From: Streptomyces griseus subsp. griseus
Lineage (GTDB): Bacteria > Actinomycetota > Actinomycetes > Streptomycetales > Streptomycetaceae
DNA: 64,000 bases
Reading direction: 5' to 3'
Assembly: GCF_003610995.1 (NCBI RefSeq)
Contig: NZ_CP032543.1
Location: forward strand, 6,820,001 to 6,884,000
The notes under the pieces are model-generated. The model saw nothing but the letters and a program-made list of their open reading frames with translations. It had not been told where the DNA came from and did not search any database. This document shows, piece after piece, positions 46,008 to 53,953 of the stretch (position 1 is the first letter of the stretch; the number at the start of each line of letters is the position of its first letter). The translations under genes and the position numbers were made by a program.

Positions 46008-46478
46008 GTGGGAGACACCGGCCTGACGCAGGCTCTCGGCAAGGTAGGGAGAGCCGCCGACCTTGTGGCTGACGTCTATGCGGCCGCAGGCGCGTTGCGC
46101 CGTGCCGGCGAGGCGCTGGCTGGAGCGGAGGGCCAGACGCAGGCTCGTTGGCAGCTGATGAGCGTGGTCAGTGAGCAGCCGCTGTCGGTGGCTCGCGCCG
46201 CGCGCCGCCTAGGAGTCGCACGCCAGGGCGTGCAGCGTATCGCCGTGAATCTCGTCCGCGACGGTCTCGCGGAGTTCCAGGGCAACCCTGACCACCTCAC
46301 CTCGCCACTGCTCACCCTCACCGATGCCGGGCAGCGGGTCCTGGGGGCGATCACCGTCCGGGCCGCCCCTGCGCACCAGGTGATGGGGGAGGGCATTTCG
46401 GTGGACGACTTGGCGGCCGCGCGCTCCGTCCTGCAGCGGCTGACCCAGCAGACGGACATCTGGACAGGCGCGCCGTGA
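46008..46478 (+). CDS. MarR-type winged-helix regulator
   Basis: A 156-residue protein with a MarR-like wHTH: TQARWQLMSVVSEQPLSVA, then RRLGVARQGVQRIAVNLV and a wing with GNPDHLTSPLLTLT. The conserved part begins around RAADLVADVYAAAGALRRAG. The GTG at 46008 is a compromise start, because no good ribosome site is visible and the gene abuts the divergent small gene. It may be complete or lack a few N-terminal residues. Confidence 0.7.
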   Translation: MGDTGLTQALGKVGRAADLVADVYAAAGALRRAGEALAGAEGQTQARWQLMSVVSEQPLSVARAARRLGVARQGVQRIAVNLVRDGLAEFQGNPDHLTSPLLTLTDAGQRVLGAITVRAAPAHQVMGEGISVDDLAAARSVLQRLTQQTDIWTGAP

Positions 46479-46619
46479 ACTCGGACGCGGCGTCGAACTG
46501 GGCCGCGGGCCCCACCTCGCGCGGCCGGGCGATCGTCATGGCTGCTGACGCCACGCTCGGGGACCCGGCCGACAAGGATCGCGGTGGCGATCAAGACGGT
46601 CGGTGGGCGTTCATGCCGC

Positions 46620-46655
46620 GAGCCTGGCCCGCCGTGGATGCGGCGTGCCAGGCTC
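46620..46655. terminator. Long hairpin terminator between MarR-like and chitinase genes
   Basis: GAGCCTGGC (46620-46628) pairs with GCCAGGCTC (46647-46655), and inside it CGCCG/CGGCG continues the stem around a TGGATG loop with one mismatch. It sits between the converging MarR-like gene (ends 46478) and the chitinase (ends 46675), so it can serve both. Confidence 0.75.
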
Positions 46656-46674
46656 GTGCGGTCGGCGGGGGGTG

Positions 46675-47700
46675 CTACGAGAGCCCGCCGACGTGCGGTG
46701 CCACGGTGTTGACCCAGTTGTCGCCGTTCGCCGCGTCCCAGTTGGTGGACCAGGTCATTGCGCCGCGCAGCCCCGGGTAGGTCTTCTCGGGCTTGAACGC
46801 GCCGCAGTTCTCACCCTTGGTCAGGCAGTCCAGGGCGTCGTTCACGATCGCCGGTTCGACGTAGCCGGAGCCGGCGCCCTTGGGAGAGGCGGGGGTGCCG
46901 ATGCCGACCTGGTCGGCGTCGAGGCCGTTCTCCAGTTGGATGCAGGCCAGCGCGGTCAGGAAGTCGACCGTGCCCTGGGCGTAGACGTTGCCGTCGCAGC
47001 CGGCCATCGAACCGCTGTTGTAGTACTGCATGTTGACGACGGTCAGGATGTCCTTCACGTCGAGCGCCAGCTTGAAGTACTCGGAGTCGGGGCTCTGCAT
47101 GTCCAGCGTCTGCGGCGCCATCGTGAGGACCAGGTCACCACCAGCCTTCTCGGACAGCGACTTCAGCGCCTGGCCCATGTACTGGGCGTTGATGCCGTGC
47201 TCCAGGTCGATGTCGACGCCGTCGAAGCCGTACTCCTCCATGAGGGCGTACGTGCTGTCGGCGAACTGCTGGGCCGACTCGGAGTCGTTGACCGTCACGT
47301 TCCCGAGCTCGCCGCCGACGGAGATGATGACGGACTTGCCGGCCTTCTGCTTGGCGGCGATGTCGGCCTTGAAGTCGTCCTCGGAGGAGTAGCCGACCGC
47401 TGGGTCGAGGTTGAACTCGATCTGGCCGTCGGTGCCGGTGGCGTCGGCGAAGGCGACCGCGATGATGTCGTAGCCGTCCTGAACGTCACCCAGCTTCTGG
47501 ACGGTTGCGCCGTTGTCGAAGTTCTGCCAGTAGCCGGTGACGGCATGGGCCGGCACGGCCGCACGGGCCTGTGCGCTCTCGGCCGCGCCGGCGGTGCTGC
47601 CGAGCGTGGTGGCCGCCATGAGCCCGCCGGCGGCGAGGACGAGGGCGGCACTGCCGCTCAGGAGCCTGTTGCTGCGCTTCTTGTGATGTGTCCGGTCCAC
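46675..47700 (-). CDS. Secreted GH18 chitinase
   Basis: A 341-residue exported glycosidase: basic signal peptide with a hydrophobic core (LLSGSAALVLAAGG) followed directly by a GH18 TIM barrel. The catalytic motif FDGVDIDLEHG gives the DxxDxDxE signature with Asp160, Asp163, Asp165 and acid Glu167. There is no carbohydrate-binding module. The GTG at 47700 is chosen because CAGGAGA lies 6 nt upstream and the signal peptide then has normal length. A DasR-type box upstream suggests induction by chitin or N-acetylglucosamine. Confidence 0.9.
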   Translation of the reverse strand: MDRTHHKKRSNRLLSGSAALVLAAGGLMAATTLGSTAGAAESAQARAAVPAHAVTGYWQNFDNGATVQKLGDVQDGYDIIAVAFADATGTDGQIEFNLDPAVGYSSEDDFKADIAAKQKAGKSVIISVGGELGNVTVNDSESAQQFADSTYALMEEYGFDGVDIDLEHGINAQYMGQALKSLSEKAGGDLVLTMAPQTLDMQSPDSEYFKLALDVKDILTVVNMQYYNSGSMAGCDGNVYAQGTVDFLTALACIQLENGLDADQVGIGTPASPKGAGSGYVEPAIVNDALDCLTKGENCGAFKPEKTYPGLRGAMTWSTNWDAANGDNWVNTVAPHVGGLS

Positions 47701-47773
47701 GGGAAATCTCCTGGTGCGTGGGGGGAGTTCGCGAACGAGGGGGACATCGGTGGCCACCGACCTGGTGCAGGAG

Positions 47774-47789
47774 ATTGGTTCATACCAAT
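47774..47789. promoter_or_regulatory. DasR-responsive (dre-like) box upstream of the chitinase
   Basis: ATTGGT-TCAT-ACCAAT is a perfect 6+6 inverted repeat and matches the dre pattern A(C/T)TGGTNNNNACCA(A/G)T recognised by the N-acetylglucosamine-responsive repressor DasR. It lies 74-89 bp upstream of the chitinase start, a normal operator position. Confidence 0.7.
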
Positions 47790-48117
47790 GCTCATGTCAA
47801 CCCGTATCGTCGCGGTCCTCGTTTATGTGCGCTTTCGCCGTCGCACCTTCACTCCTTACACACGCATTCCCACGCGCCGCGGTGCGTGCGGGGTGACCGG
47901 CTTTGACGATGACCTGGCTGTCCACGCAGAACGTTCGCCTCGGGCGCCGCTCGCCAGGATGGTGCGGGATCATCTTGCTGCTGGGGACCTCCTGGAACTG
48001 GTCCGGGCGCCGCAGCCGTGGAGATCGAGGATTTCTATACCGGCAACAGCATCGATCTCCTCGAAAACCGCATCGCCACGCGCGTGGCCGACGGGGATCG
48101 GCCCGCAGGCGATCACC
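47790..48117. other. 328-bp region without an intact gene
   Basis: Upstream of the chitinase promoter. Short frames (such as MEIEDFYTGNSIDLLENR at 48018 on the plus strand) look protein-like for 30 or so codons but are not sustained, so this may be a decayed gene leading into the GyrI-like remnant. No other signal is seen. Confidence 0.4.
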
Positions 48118-48169
48118 GCAGCCCGCAGCCCGCAGCCCGCAGCCCGCAGCCCGCAGCCCGCAGCCCGCG
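48118..48169. repeat. Heptanucleotide tandem array (GCAGCCC, about 7 copies)
   Basis: The 7-bp unit GCAGCCC is repeated head to tail about seven times without change, ending in a variant GCCCGCG. Because 7 is not a multiple of 3, three units give a 21-bp, 7-residue repeat in any frame. It sits just before the GyrI-like remnant. Confidence 0.85.
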
Positions 48170-48389
48170 GCGCGATCGCGGTCGGGGCAGAGGACCCCGG
48201 TGACGAGATCGAGGTGATCACCTCACTCGGGGGTCCTGTGGTGCAAGTGATGCACCACGGGCCCTTCGGTAACGAGTACGAGACGCTCGCTCGCCTGGGC
48301 GCCTTCGCGCGTGAAAGAGGGCTGCGCCGCGCCGGTCCGCACCGTGAGGTCAGCCTTGACCCCTTCACCACTCAGACGCTATGGGGTGG
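48170..48389 (+). pseudogene. GyrI-like domain remnant (C-terminal piece)
   Basis: This frame reads about 70 coherent residues, including VVQVMHHGPFGNEYETLARL, then GAFARERGLRRAGPHREVSLD, which resemble the C-terminal part of GyrI-like small-molecule-binding domain proteins. It lacks the N-terminal half, starts out of the tandem heptamer array, and stops being protein-like right where the next remnant begins. I read it as a truncated gene. The family call is by eye. Confidence 0.5.
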
Positions 48390-49027
48390 GACGTCGTGCC
48401 CAGCGACTGCGCCGCCGCCCGCGCCGCTTCCCGGGTCACCGGCCCCGTCCGGCTGAGGATCGCCCTCAAGCTGCTGAGTGCCACACAGCAGGAGGCCGCC
48501 GGCCTGAACCTCTTCTCCCGCAGCTCCGTCGCCAGCGCGACGGCAAGCCTGGGACACGAGGTGGGCGAGCTGATCCGAGCTGAGGGCCGGATCGTGGCGC
48601 TCCCGGCGCCCAGGAGCGCCTCGTTCGATTTCGGCGACGGCGGCCCGGAGGCGTGCCTGTCCGCCCGATGGGTGACCTGATTACCAGCCACGTCTCCACC
48701 GGAGCACCCTCCATCGAGGTATACGTGCAGAGCGGTCCGCCGCTCCCGCTCGGCCTGGATCTCGACAGCCTGCCTGAGGGACCCACGCCGGCGGAGCGTG
48801 AGGTGGGCCGGAGCAAGATCCTCGCCGAGGCGACGGGGCGCGACGGCACCGTGGCCCGCACCCTCGTCGACACCCCGACCGGCTACCGCTTCACCGAGCT
48901 CTCCGCCGTCGAGATCGCCCGCCGGGTACTCGTGGATGACCACGCCCCCGGCTTCCGGTCCCCGGTCTCCGCCTACGGACCCGAGCTCGTCCTCGCCATC
49001 GCCGACAGCCACGGCACCGACCTGTGA
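48381..49027 (+). pseudogene. Saccharopine dehydrogenase-like remnant (C-terminal two thirds, frameshifted)
   Basis: The first frame (48381-48650) opens GWDVVPSDCAAARAA and reaches FDFGDGGPEA. The second frame (48653-49027) continues with PMGDLITSHVSTGAPSIEVYV, then a tail with TPTGYRFTELSAVEIARRVL and PGFRSPVSAYGPELVL. Together they match the central and C-terminal part of saccharopine dehydrogenase/trans-acting enoyl reductase family proteins. The N-terminal NAD(P)-binding Rossmann domain is absent, and a one-base shift near 48650 breaks the frame, so the gene cannot make a normal product. Confidence 0.62.
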
Positions 49028-49059
49028 ACCCCCACCCGCACACCCAGGAGTCGCCACCC

Positions 49060-49368
49060 ATGAGTGACAACGAGGCCGCACCCGAGCACAGCGCACTCGA
49101 CGCGGCGAACAGCCGCGCACTGCAGGTCCGCGCTCTCTGCGAACAGGTCGAGCAGCAGGTGCTCGGCCGGACCTGGACCCTGCCCGAGCTGGCGGTCGGG
49201 TTCACCCGCGACACCGCCTGTGTCGGCCGGCTGGTCCCGGCGGCCGAGGGTACGGGGGTGAGTGGCCCTCCCGGTGTCATCCGGCGAGGCGTCAGCAGAG
49301 TCGGCACGTGGTCAGCACGAGTCCTGAGGAACCTGGGGAGCACCGCCCGGGCACGCGACTCGTTGTAG
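49060..49368 (+). pseudogene. MazG-like protein fragment
   Basis: A 102-codon frame. Residues 1-68 (HSALDAANSRALQVRALCEQ, then GRTWTLPELAVGFTRD, CVGRLV) resemble the N-terminus of short actinobacterial MazG-like pyrophosphohydrolase proteins. After AAEGTG the sequence changes to an Arg/Ser-rich tail unlike the family, and the metal-binding helices are missing. It is probably a 3'-truncated gene joined to unrelated DNA. It has a good upstream site (AGGAG) and may still be translated. Confidence 0.45.
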
Positions 49369-49369
49369 A

Positions 49370-49431
49370 GTGGGGAAACAGCACTTGACCTGCAAAAACG
49401 CAGGCGGGGAGCCTAGCCCAGGAGTACCGCA
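49370..49431 (+). promoter_or_regulatory. panD promoter and leader with small hairpin
   Basis: TAGAGT (49368-49373 region) preceded by TG resembles an extended -10 box. The following leader carries CCTGC-AAAAAC-GCAGG, a 5-bp stem with A-rich loop (49390-49405), then the AGGAG ribosome site. It does not match a riboswitch class I can name. Confidence 0.4.
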
Positions 49432-49857
49432 GTGATGCGCACCATGTTCAAGTCCAAGATCCACCGGGCCACCGTCACCCAGGCCGACCTGCACTACGTC
49501 GGTTCCGTGACGGTCGACGCCGACCTGATGGACGCCGCCGACCTGCTGGCCGGTGAGTTGGTCCATATCGTTGACATCGACAACGGCGCCCGCCTGGAGA
49601 CGTACGTCATCGAAGGGGAGCGCGGCTCCGGGGTCATCGGGATCAACGGCGCCGCCGCACACCTCGTGCACCCCGGTGACCTGGTCATCCTGATCAGCTA
49701 TGCGCAGGTCGAGGACGCGGAGGCGCGGGCGCTCACCCCGAAGGTCGTCCATGTCGACGCGGACAACCGGATCGTGGCGCTCGGGAGCGATGCGTCGGCG
49801 CCGGTGCCCGGGAGCCGTACGGAGCGGAGCCCGCAGGCGGTCGTCGCGGGCGGCTGA
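49432..49857 (+). CDS. panD: Aspartate 1-decarboxylase
   Basis: A 141-residue PanD, the pyruvoyl enzyme that makes beta-alanine from aspartate for pantothenate and CoA synthesis. The self-processing site is in [14 protein letters not shown] (Gly-Ser bond at about residues 25-26), and [20 protein letters not shown] is conserved. I use the GTG at 49432, because streptomycete PanD proteins carry one residue before [14 protein letters not shown] 49435 would be the alternative. It stands alone, without panB or panC next to it. Confidence 0.95.
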   Translation: MMRTMFKSKIHRATVTQADLHYVGSVTVDADLMDAADLLAGELVHIVDIDNGARLETYVIEGERGSGVIGINGAAAHLVHPGDLVILISYAQVEDAEARALTPKVVHVDADNRIVALGSDASAPVPGSRTERSPQAVVAGG

Positions 49858-49899
49858 GTCTGCCGCTCGCACCCTACGGAACGAGGAGAGCGGAAGCCC

Positions 49900-50253
49900 A
49901 TGGCGGAGAACGCTGCTGTAGAGATCAGCGACGACCGGGAGCGTGGCGTGCTCACGGCCTACGAGGACGGGAAGGCCGCCGGAACGGTCGCGTACTTCGT
50001 CATGGAGCCCGCTCCGGGCGCGCTCGTGGCCGTCCACACGGTCGTCCGGCCCGAGTACGAGGGCAAGGGCATCGCCGGTGCGCTCGTCCGGAAGTTCTAC
50101 GGCCTCGCCGCTCAGGAGGGCGTCCCCGTGGTGCCCCTGTGCCCGTATGCGGCGAAGTGGGCGCAGCGCCACCCAGACGAGGCGCCCGCGGCTCCGGAGG
50201 AGCTCGTACGGGAGGCGGAGCGGCAGCTCAAGGACCATCCCGAGCTGCTCTGA
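49900..50253 (+). CDS. GCN5-related N-acetyltransferase (YjdJ-type, short)
   Basis: A 117-residue short acetyltransferase of the PF14542 type. The acetyl-CoA loop appears as VRPEYEGKGIAGALVRKF, and the C-terminal PLCPYAAKWAQRHPD is the family signature. Members transfer acetyl groups to unknown small molecules or proteins. It starts at ATG 49900, 42 bp after panD with GAGGAGAG upstream, so it may be read through from the panD promoter. It is followed by a bidirectional terminator. Confidence 0.9.
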   Translation: MAENAAVEISDDRERGVLTAYEDGKAAGTVAYFVMEPAPGALVAVHTVVRPEYEGKGIAGALVRKFYGLAAQEGVPVVPLCPYAAKWAQRHPDEAPAAPEELVREAERQLKDHPELL

Positions 50254-50258
50254 GGAGC

Positions 50259-50290
50259 GGCGGACGCCCGGGACCGGCCGGGCGTCCGCC
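50259..50290. terminator. Bidirectional hairpin terminator
   Basis: GGCGGACGCCCGG (50259-50271) and CCGGGCGTCCGCC (50278-50290) form a perfect 13-bp stem with a 6-nt loop between the converging acetyltransferase and PIG-L genes. Confidence 0.82.
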
Positions 50291-50293
50291 GGC

Positions 50294-51063
50294 TCACGCG
50301 CTCAGTGAGGTGTCTGCCGCGCCCCGGGGGACGAGGTCCTGGCGGATGTACCACTCGGTGCCCAGTACCTGGTGCCGAACGTCCGGTGGCAGAGCGGCGA
50401 TCCGGCCGGGGGCGGCTCCCCGTTCCACCTCGCTGCGGTGGGCGAGGATCGCCGCCAGCTTCTGCGGGACCCAGGGGCGACGTCGACCGTTGCGGTGATC
50501 CATGCGTCGTCGGAGACGTAGAAGGCGTCGGTGGGGGTGCCCGGCCGGCCCAGGCGCCTGCCCACCTCCTCCACGGCCGAACGCGGGTGCGTGGCCAGGT
50601 AGAGGGCGCTCGGCTGCCACGGGGCACCCGCTTCGGGGAAGAGCCTGGCCAGCCCCGCCGCCCGGACGGCCAGTGAGGTGACCCGGTGGGTGTGTACGTG
50701 GTCGGGGTGGCCGGTCATGCCGCCGTAGGGGTCCGGGGCGATCACTACCCGCGGGCGTACGGCACGGATGTGGCCCACGACGGCGCCCACCGCCTCGTCC
50801 AGCGGCGCGTCCAGGAACCTGGGCCGGCCAGGGGCGGACTCCGGAACGCGTGCGTCCGCGTAGCCGAGGAGCCGGGGCGCTCCCGCCCCCAGGATCTCCA
50901 GGGCCCGGGCCAGCTCGGCCGCCCGGTGGCTTCCCCCCACCCAGGTCGCGGTGACCACGGCGGTCCGCGCTCCGGCCGCCGCGTGCTGGGCCAGTACGCC
51001 GCCCGAGAAGATGGACTCGTCGTCCGGGTGGGCGTGGACGGCGAGCAGGCTCGGCAGGGACAT
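50294..51063 (-). CDS. PIG-L family deacetylase (one apparent frameshift near the C-terminus)
   Basis: A LmbE/PIG-L zinc-dependent N-acetylglucosaminyl deacetylase-type enzyme. The zinc motif AVHAHPDDES lies at the N-terminus, and HPDHVHTHR supplies the other metal ligand. The first frame is coherent to ITATVDVAP near 50478, and the real C-terminus (WVPQKLAAILAHRSEVERG and the WYIRQDLV end) is in another frame ending at 50294. Adding one G back to the run at 50474-50477 joins them into a 256-residue protein of normal length. Without it, the frame stops at 50302 with a Ser/Arg-rich tail. Family members act in mycothiol synthesis, teicoplanin-type tailoring or other deacetylations; substrate unknown. 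Confidence 0.85.
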
Positions 51064-51425
51064 GGCGGGCGCCTTCCTGTCGGTGTACGGGAGAGCGGGC
51101 GGTGCGGTGGGGCCGGGTGTCCCACACCCCCGGGCCCATCCCGCCGTGCGGATCTCCGGGTCTCAGCGGGACCGGCGGGTCAGCGGCTCGAAGCCGGCAT
51201 CGTCGCTGTGGCGCACAGCAGGCGCCCGTCGGCGAAACCGTGTCCGGCTGCCCTGGTGACCGGCAACTCCCGCAGCAGGATACGCGCGTGGGACATCTCG
51301 GCCGAGCCGGAACCCGTACTCCCTCATGCGTTGTACGTGTGGACTCGACAGGCGCGGGCAGCCGCACCGGGAGACGGTGGAGGAAAGCTCCATCTGTCCG
51401 TTTCATGTCGTTGTGGAGGATCGAA
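51064..51425. other. 362-bp region upstream of PIG-L and the proline-rich gene
   Basis: A divergent intergenic region with no convincing coding frame. It must contain promoters for the PIG-L gene and for the small proline-rich gene. No palindromic operator stood out. Confidence 0.4.
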
Positions 51426-51638
51426 ATGACCCACCCGTACCCCGACCCCGTACCGCCGTCGCCGACGCCTCCGCCCGTGCCTGGTCCGCCCACCCCCGTG
51501 CCGAGCCCGCCGCCCGTGCCGCCGGGCCCCGCCCCGGTGCCTCCCGGCCCGGCCCCGGACCCGATCCCGCAGCCCCCGGCGCCCGGCCCGGACCCCGTAC
51601 CGGACCCGGAGCCGCAGCCCGAGCCCGCCGGGTCGTAG
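51426..51638 (+). CDS. Small proline-rich protein
   Basis: A 70-residue protein that is about half proline, built from degenerate PxPxP units (PPVPGPPTP, VPPGPAPVPPGPAPDP). It has no signal peptide and no membrane segment. The ATG at 51426 follows a strong GGAGG ribosome site, which argues that it is translated despite its low complexity. Function unknown; such sequences often act as extended linkers or SH3-type ligands. Confidence 0.6.
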   Translation: MTHPYPDPVPPSPTPPPVPGPPTPVPSPPPVPPGPAPVPPGPAPDPIPQPPAPGPDPVPDPEPQPEPAGS

Positions 51639-51727
51639 CGGGAGCGGAGGGGGCGTAGGGAGGTGCGTGGGGGCGGCCGTCGAGGTCGCTCGCACGCGCG
51701 TCCCCGCGCCGACGGCGGGCGGGAGGC

Positions 51728-53104
51728 TCAGCCGAGGCCCGTCAGCGCGTTCGCGTGCGCCAGGCCGCTCTCCGCGGCGATCGCGTCCATCGTCTGGGCC
51801 TCCCGCACCGTCGCGAACACCACCTCGCCGGCCGGTGCCGTGGAGCGGAAGCCGTACACCGCCGGGCGCGGCAGGCTGTTGTACGCCCAAGGGGTGGAGA
51901 AGTAGTACGCCCCGGTGTCGTAGAGGACGACGTAGTCACCCTCGGCCAGCTCCGGCAGCTCCCGGCCGTGTGCCACCACATCGCCCGCGAAGCAGCAGGG
52001 CCCCGCGATGTCCTGCGCCAGCGCCGGTCCCTGTCTGGGTGAGCCGTCCTCCGTGAACGTACCGATGCGCAGCGGCCAGGAGTCGGGCATGAAGACGGTA
52101 CGGGTGGCGGTCTGCGCCCCCGCGTGGGTGAGTGCGATCCGGCGTCCGCCCGCGTCCTTCGTGTACTCCACCCGCGCCCCGATGAAGCCGTTCTTCGCGA
52201 GCAGCGACCGGCCGAACTCCGTCACGAGTCCGTACCGGCCGGAGAACAGTCCCGGAGCGGCCGCCGTCAGCGCGGCCACGTACGCGGAGTAGGTCGGGTG
52301 CGTGGTGTCGTCCGTGAAGTTGACCGGCAGTCCGCCGCCGATGTCCAGGCTGGTCACCTGGCGGGTGCCGAGGCGTTCGTTGATCTCCTCGGCCAGCTCG
52401 TACGTCCGCGCCACGCCCGCCGCGATCAGCTCCAACGGGCAGCCCTGGGAGCCGACATGGGCGTGCAGACGGGTCAGCCACGGGCGCGCCTGGAAGGCCT
52501 GTACGACCGCCTCCCGGGCACCCGGGTCGCGCAGCGCCACGCCGAACTTCGAGGTGTCCGTGGCCGTGGACATCGGCCCGATCGCCCCGCCGCCCACCTG
52601 CGGATTGACTCGCAGCCCGAGGACGGAGGGGGCATCGCGGTGCCGCAGAGTGTCGATACGGCGGAGTTCGTCGATGCTGTCGGCGTTGACGGCCACCCCG
52701 AGGGCGAGCGCCAGCCGGATCTCCTCGCGGGTCTTGGCGGGGGAGTCCAGGACGATCGTCCCCGGCGCGAAACCGGCCTCGACGGCGAGCCGCAGCTCAC
52801 CCGGGCTCGCCACCTCGCACCCCATCCCGCAGTCGGCGAGCAGCCGCAGGACCGGGACGAGGGAGGAGGCCTTGGCCGCGAAGGTGTGCAGCACCCCGGG
52901 GCTGTGGGCGAACGCCTCCCGCAGCCCGGCGACGGACGAGCGCACCCCGTCCGTGTGGATGAACCCGGCGACCGGCCGGGACTCGCTCAGCAGCCCCTGC
53001 CCGACGGCCGCCCGGACGGCCGCGTCGAAGCGGACGGCGGGGCGTGCGATGGGCGGCGCGGGTGGCTGGGTCGTACGGCCGGAGTCGGTGATGGCTGCCC
53101 CCAC
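51728..53104 (-). CDS. PLP-dependent decarboxylase, fold type III (diaminopimelate/ornithine decarboxylase-like)
   Basis: A 458-residue fold type III (alanine racemase-like) PLP decarboxylase. The PLP-lysine region is VLHTFAAKASSLVPVLRLL, the glycine-rich phosphate loop is SLDIGGGLPVNF, and the C-terminal catalytic Cys region is GPCCFAGDVV followed by DTGAYYFS. It could act on diaminopimelate, ornithine/lysine or a related amino acid; it is clearly not the housekeeping lysA context. It lies 51 bp downstream of the encapsulin gene on the same strand, so it probably forms one operon with DyP and encapsulin. The start is GTG 53104. Confidence 0.87.
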   Translation of the reverse strand: MGAAITDSGRTTQPPAPPIARPAVRFDAAVRAAVGQGLLSESRPVAGFIHTDGVRSSVAGLREAFAHSPGVLHTFAAKASSLVPVLRLLADCGMGCEVASPGELRLAVEAGFAPGTIVLDSPAKTREEIRLALALGVAVNADSIDELRRIDTLRHRDAPSVLGLRVNPQVGGGAIGPMSTATDTSKFGVALRDPGAREAVVQAFQARPWLTRLHAHVGSQGCPLELIAAGVARTYELAEEINERLGTRQVTSLDIGGGLPVNFTDDTTHPTYSAYVAALTAAAPGLFSGRYGLVTEFGRSLLAKNGFIGARVEYTKDAGGRRIALTHAGAQTATRTVFMPDSWPLRIGTFTEDGSPRQGPALAQDIAGPCCFAGDVVAHGRELPELAEGDYVVLYDTGAYYFSTPWAYNSLPRPAVYGFRSTAPAGEVVFATVREAQTMDAIAAESGLAHANALTGLG

Positions 53105-53155
53105 GGGTCTCGGCCCTTCGGCTCTTCGGCGGACGGCTCGGGAACGGCCCGCCCC

Positions 53156-53953
53156 TCAGGCGATGAGCGCGACCACCGCCTCCGGCGTCAGCATCCGGAA
53201 CGTGAACGCCTGCTGGAAGTACAGGTGGACGCTGGTGGCGTCGTGGTCCGCGTAGCCGATCGACAGGTCCTGGCCCAGGCAGAGTTCGAAGTCACCGCCC
53301 CGCGTCGAGAGCAGCACCCCGCCCTTCACCGCGGGCGCCCACAGGATCTCGTCGTCCACGATACGCGCCAGGTGGGTCTTGACCGGATACCCGTGATCGG
53401 AGGTCTCCGCGGCCTCGGTGAACGCGTCCGCGCCGAGCAGCAGCCGGTACGGTCCGTCGACCCCGGCCAGCCGCAGCCGCGTCACCGCCTGGCTGACCGC
53501 CACCGGATAGTCCCGGGCGTCGGCGGGCAGCGGCAGCGGTTCGTGCGAGGAGCCGTCCCGCAGACCGGTGATCCCGGCTGCCGCGTAGCCGTCGATGACC
53601 GCCATGTCCTCGGCGAACGCGCAGGTGCGCGCGGCGTCCTTGACGGGCTGCCAGTCGCTGTCGGCGGAGCCGCGCTCCACATCGTCCACGGCCTGCCTGC
53701 TCACCGTGAACGGCACCTGCCACTCGATGACCGGCATCGACGTACGCGCCCGGGCCACCACGTCCGGGGTGGGCGGGTCGATGTCCCGGAGATGCCCGTC
53801 ACCGACCGCGGCCAGCGTCGGGCCGTCCGGATCGGAGACATCGACGACCCGCCGGCCCGCCACATGGCGGCGGAACGTACGCCGGGCCTCCTCCTCGATC
53901 TCTTCCCAGGCGGCGGGGGTGACCGGTGCGAGTTCGCGGTGCAGATTGTTCAT
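53156..53953 (-). CDS. Family 1 encapsulin shell protein
   Basis: A 265-residue encapsulin, the HK97-fold protein that self-assembles into a hollow nanocompartment. The start (MNNLHRELAPVTPAAWEEIE), the RRVVDVSDPDGPT region and the end (SIGYADHDATSVHLYF, then FTFRMLTPEAVV) are typical of linocin M18-like family 1 shells. Its ATG overlaps the stop of the DyP gene by one base (TGATG), so the shell and its cargo are translationally coupled. Confidence 0.94.
   Translation of the reverse strand: MNNLHRELAPVTPAAWEEIEEEARRTFRRHVAGRRVVDVSDPDGPTLAAVGDGHLRDIDPPTPDVVARARTSMPVIEWQVPFTVSRQAVDDVERGSADSDWQPVKDAARTCAFAEDMAVIDGYAAAGITGLRDGSSHEPLPLPADARDYPVAVSQAVTRLRLAGVDGPYRLLLGADAFTEAAETSDHGYPVKTHLARIVDDEILWAPAVKGGVLLSTRGGDFELCLGQDLSIGYADHDATSVHLYFQQAFTFRMLTPEAVVALIA

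Noticed and set aside
48118..48169. Tandem array considered as a CRISPR
   Set aside because: The units are 7 bp and contiguous, without spacers; the same holds for the array at 58024-58070.
48365..49120. 251-codon minus-strand frame over the saccharopine dehydrogenase remnant
   Set aside because: Arg/Gly-rich composition without family motifs; the plus strand shows recognisable protein segments.
47700..49370. Mobile element as the cause of the decayed region
   Set aside because: No transposase, integrase, terminal inverted repeats or att-like direct repeats were found around the remnants.
49370..49431. A riboswitch in the panD leader
   Set aside because: Only one 5-bp hairpin is visible; nothing matches the conserved core of a class I can name.
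51163..51393. 76-codon minus-strand frame upstream of the PIG-L gene
   Set aside because: Arg/Ser-rich, no ribosome site, and lies in a probable promoter region.
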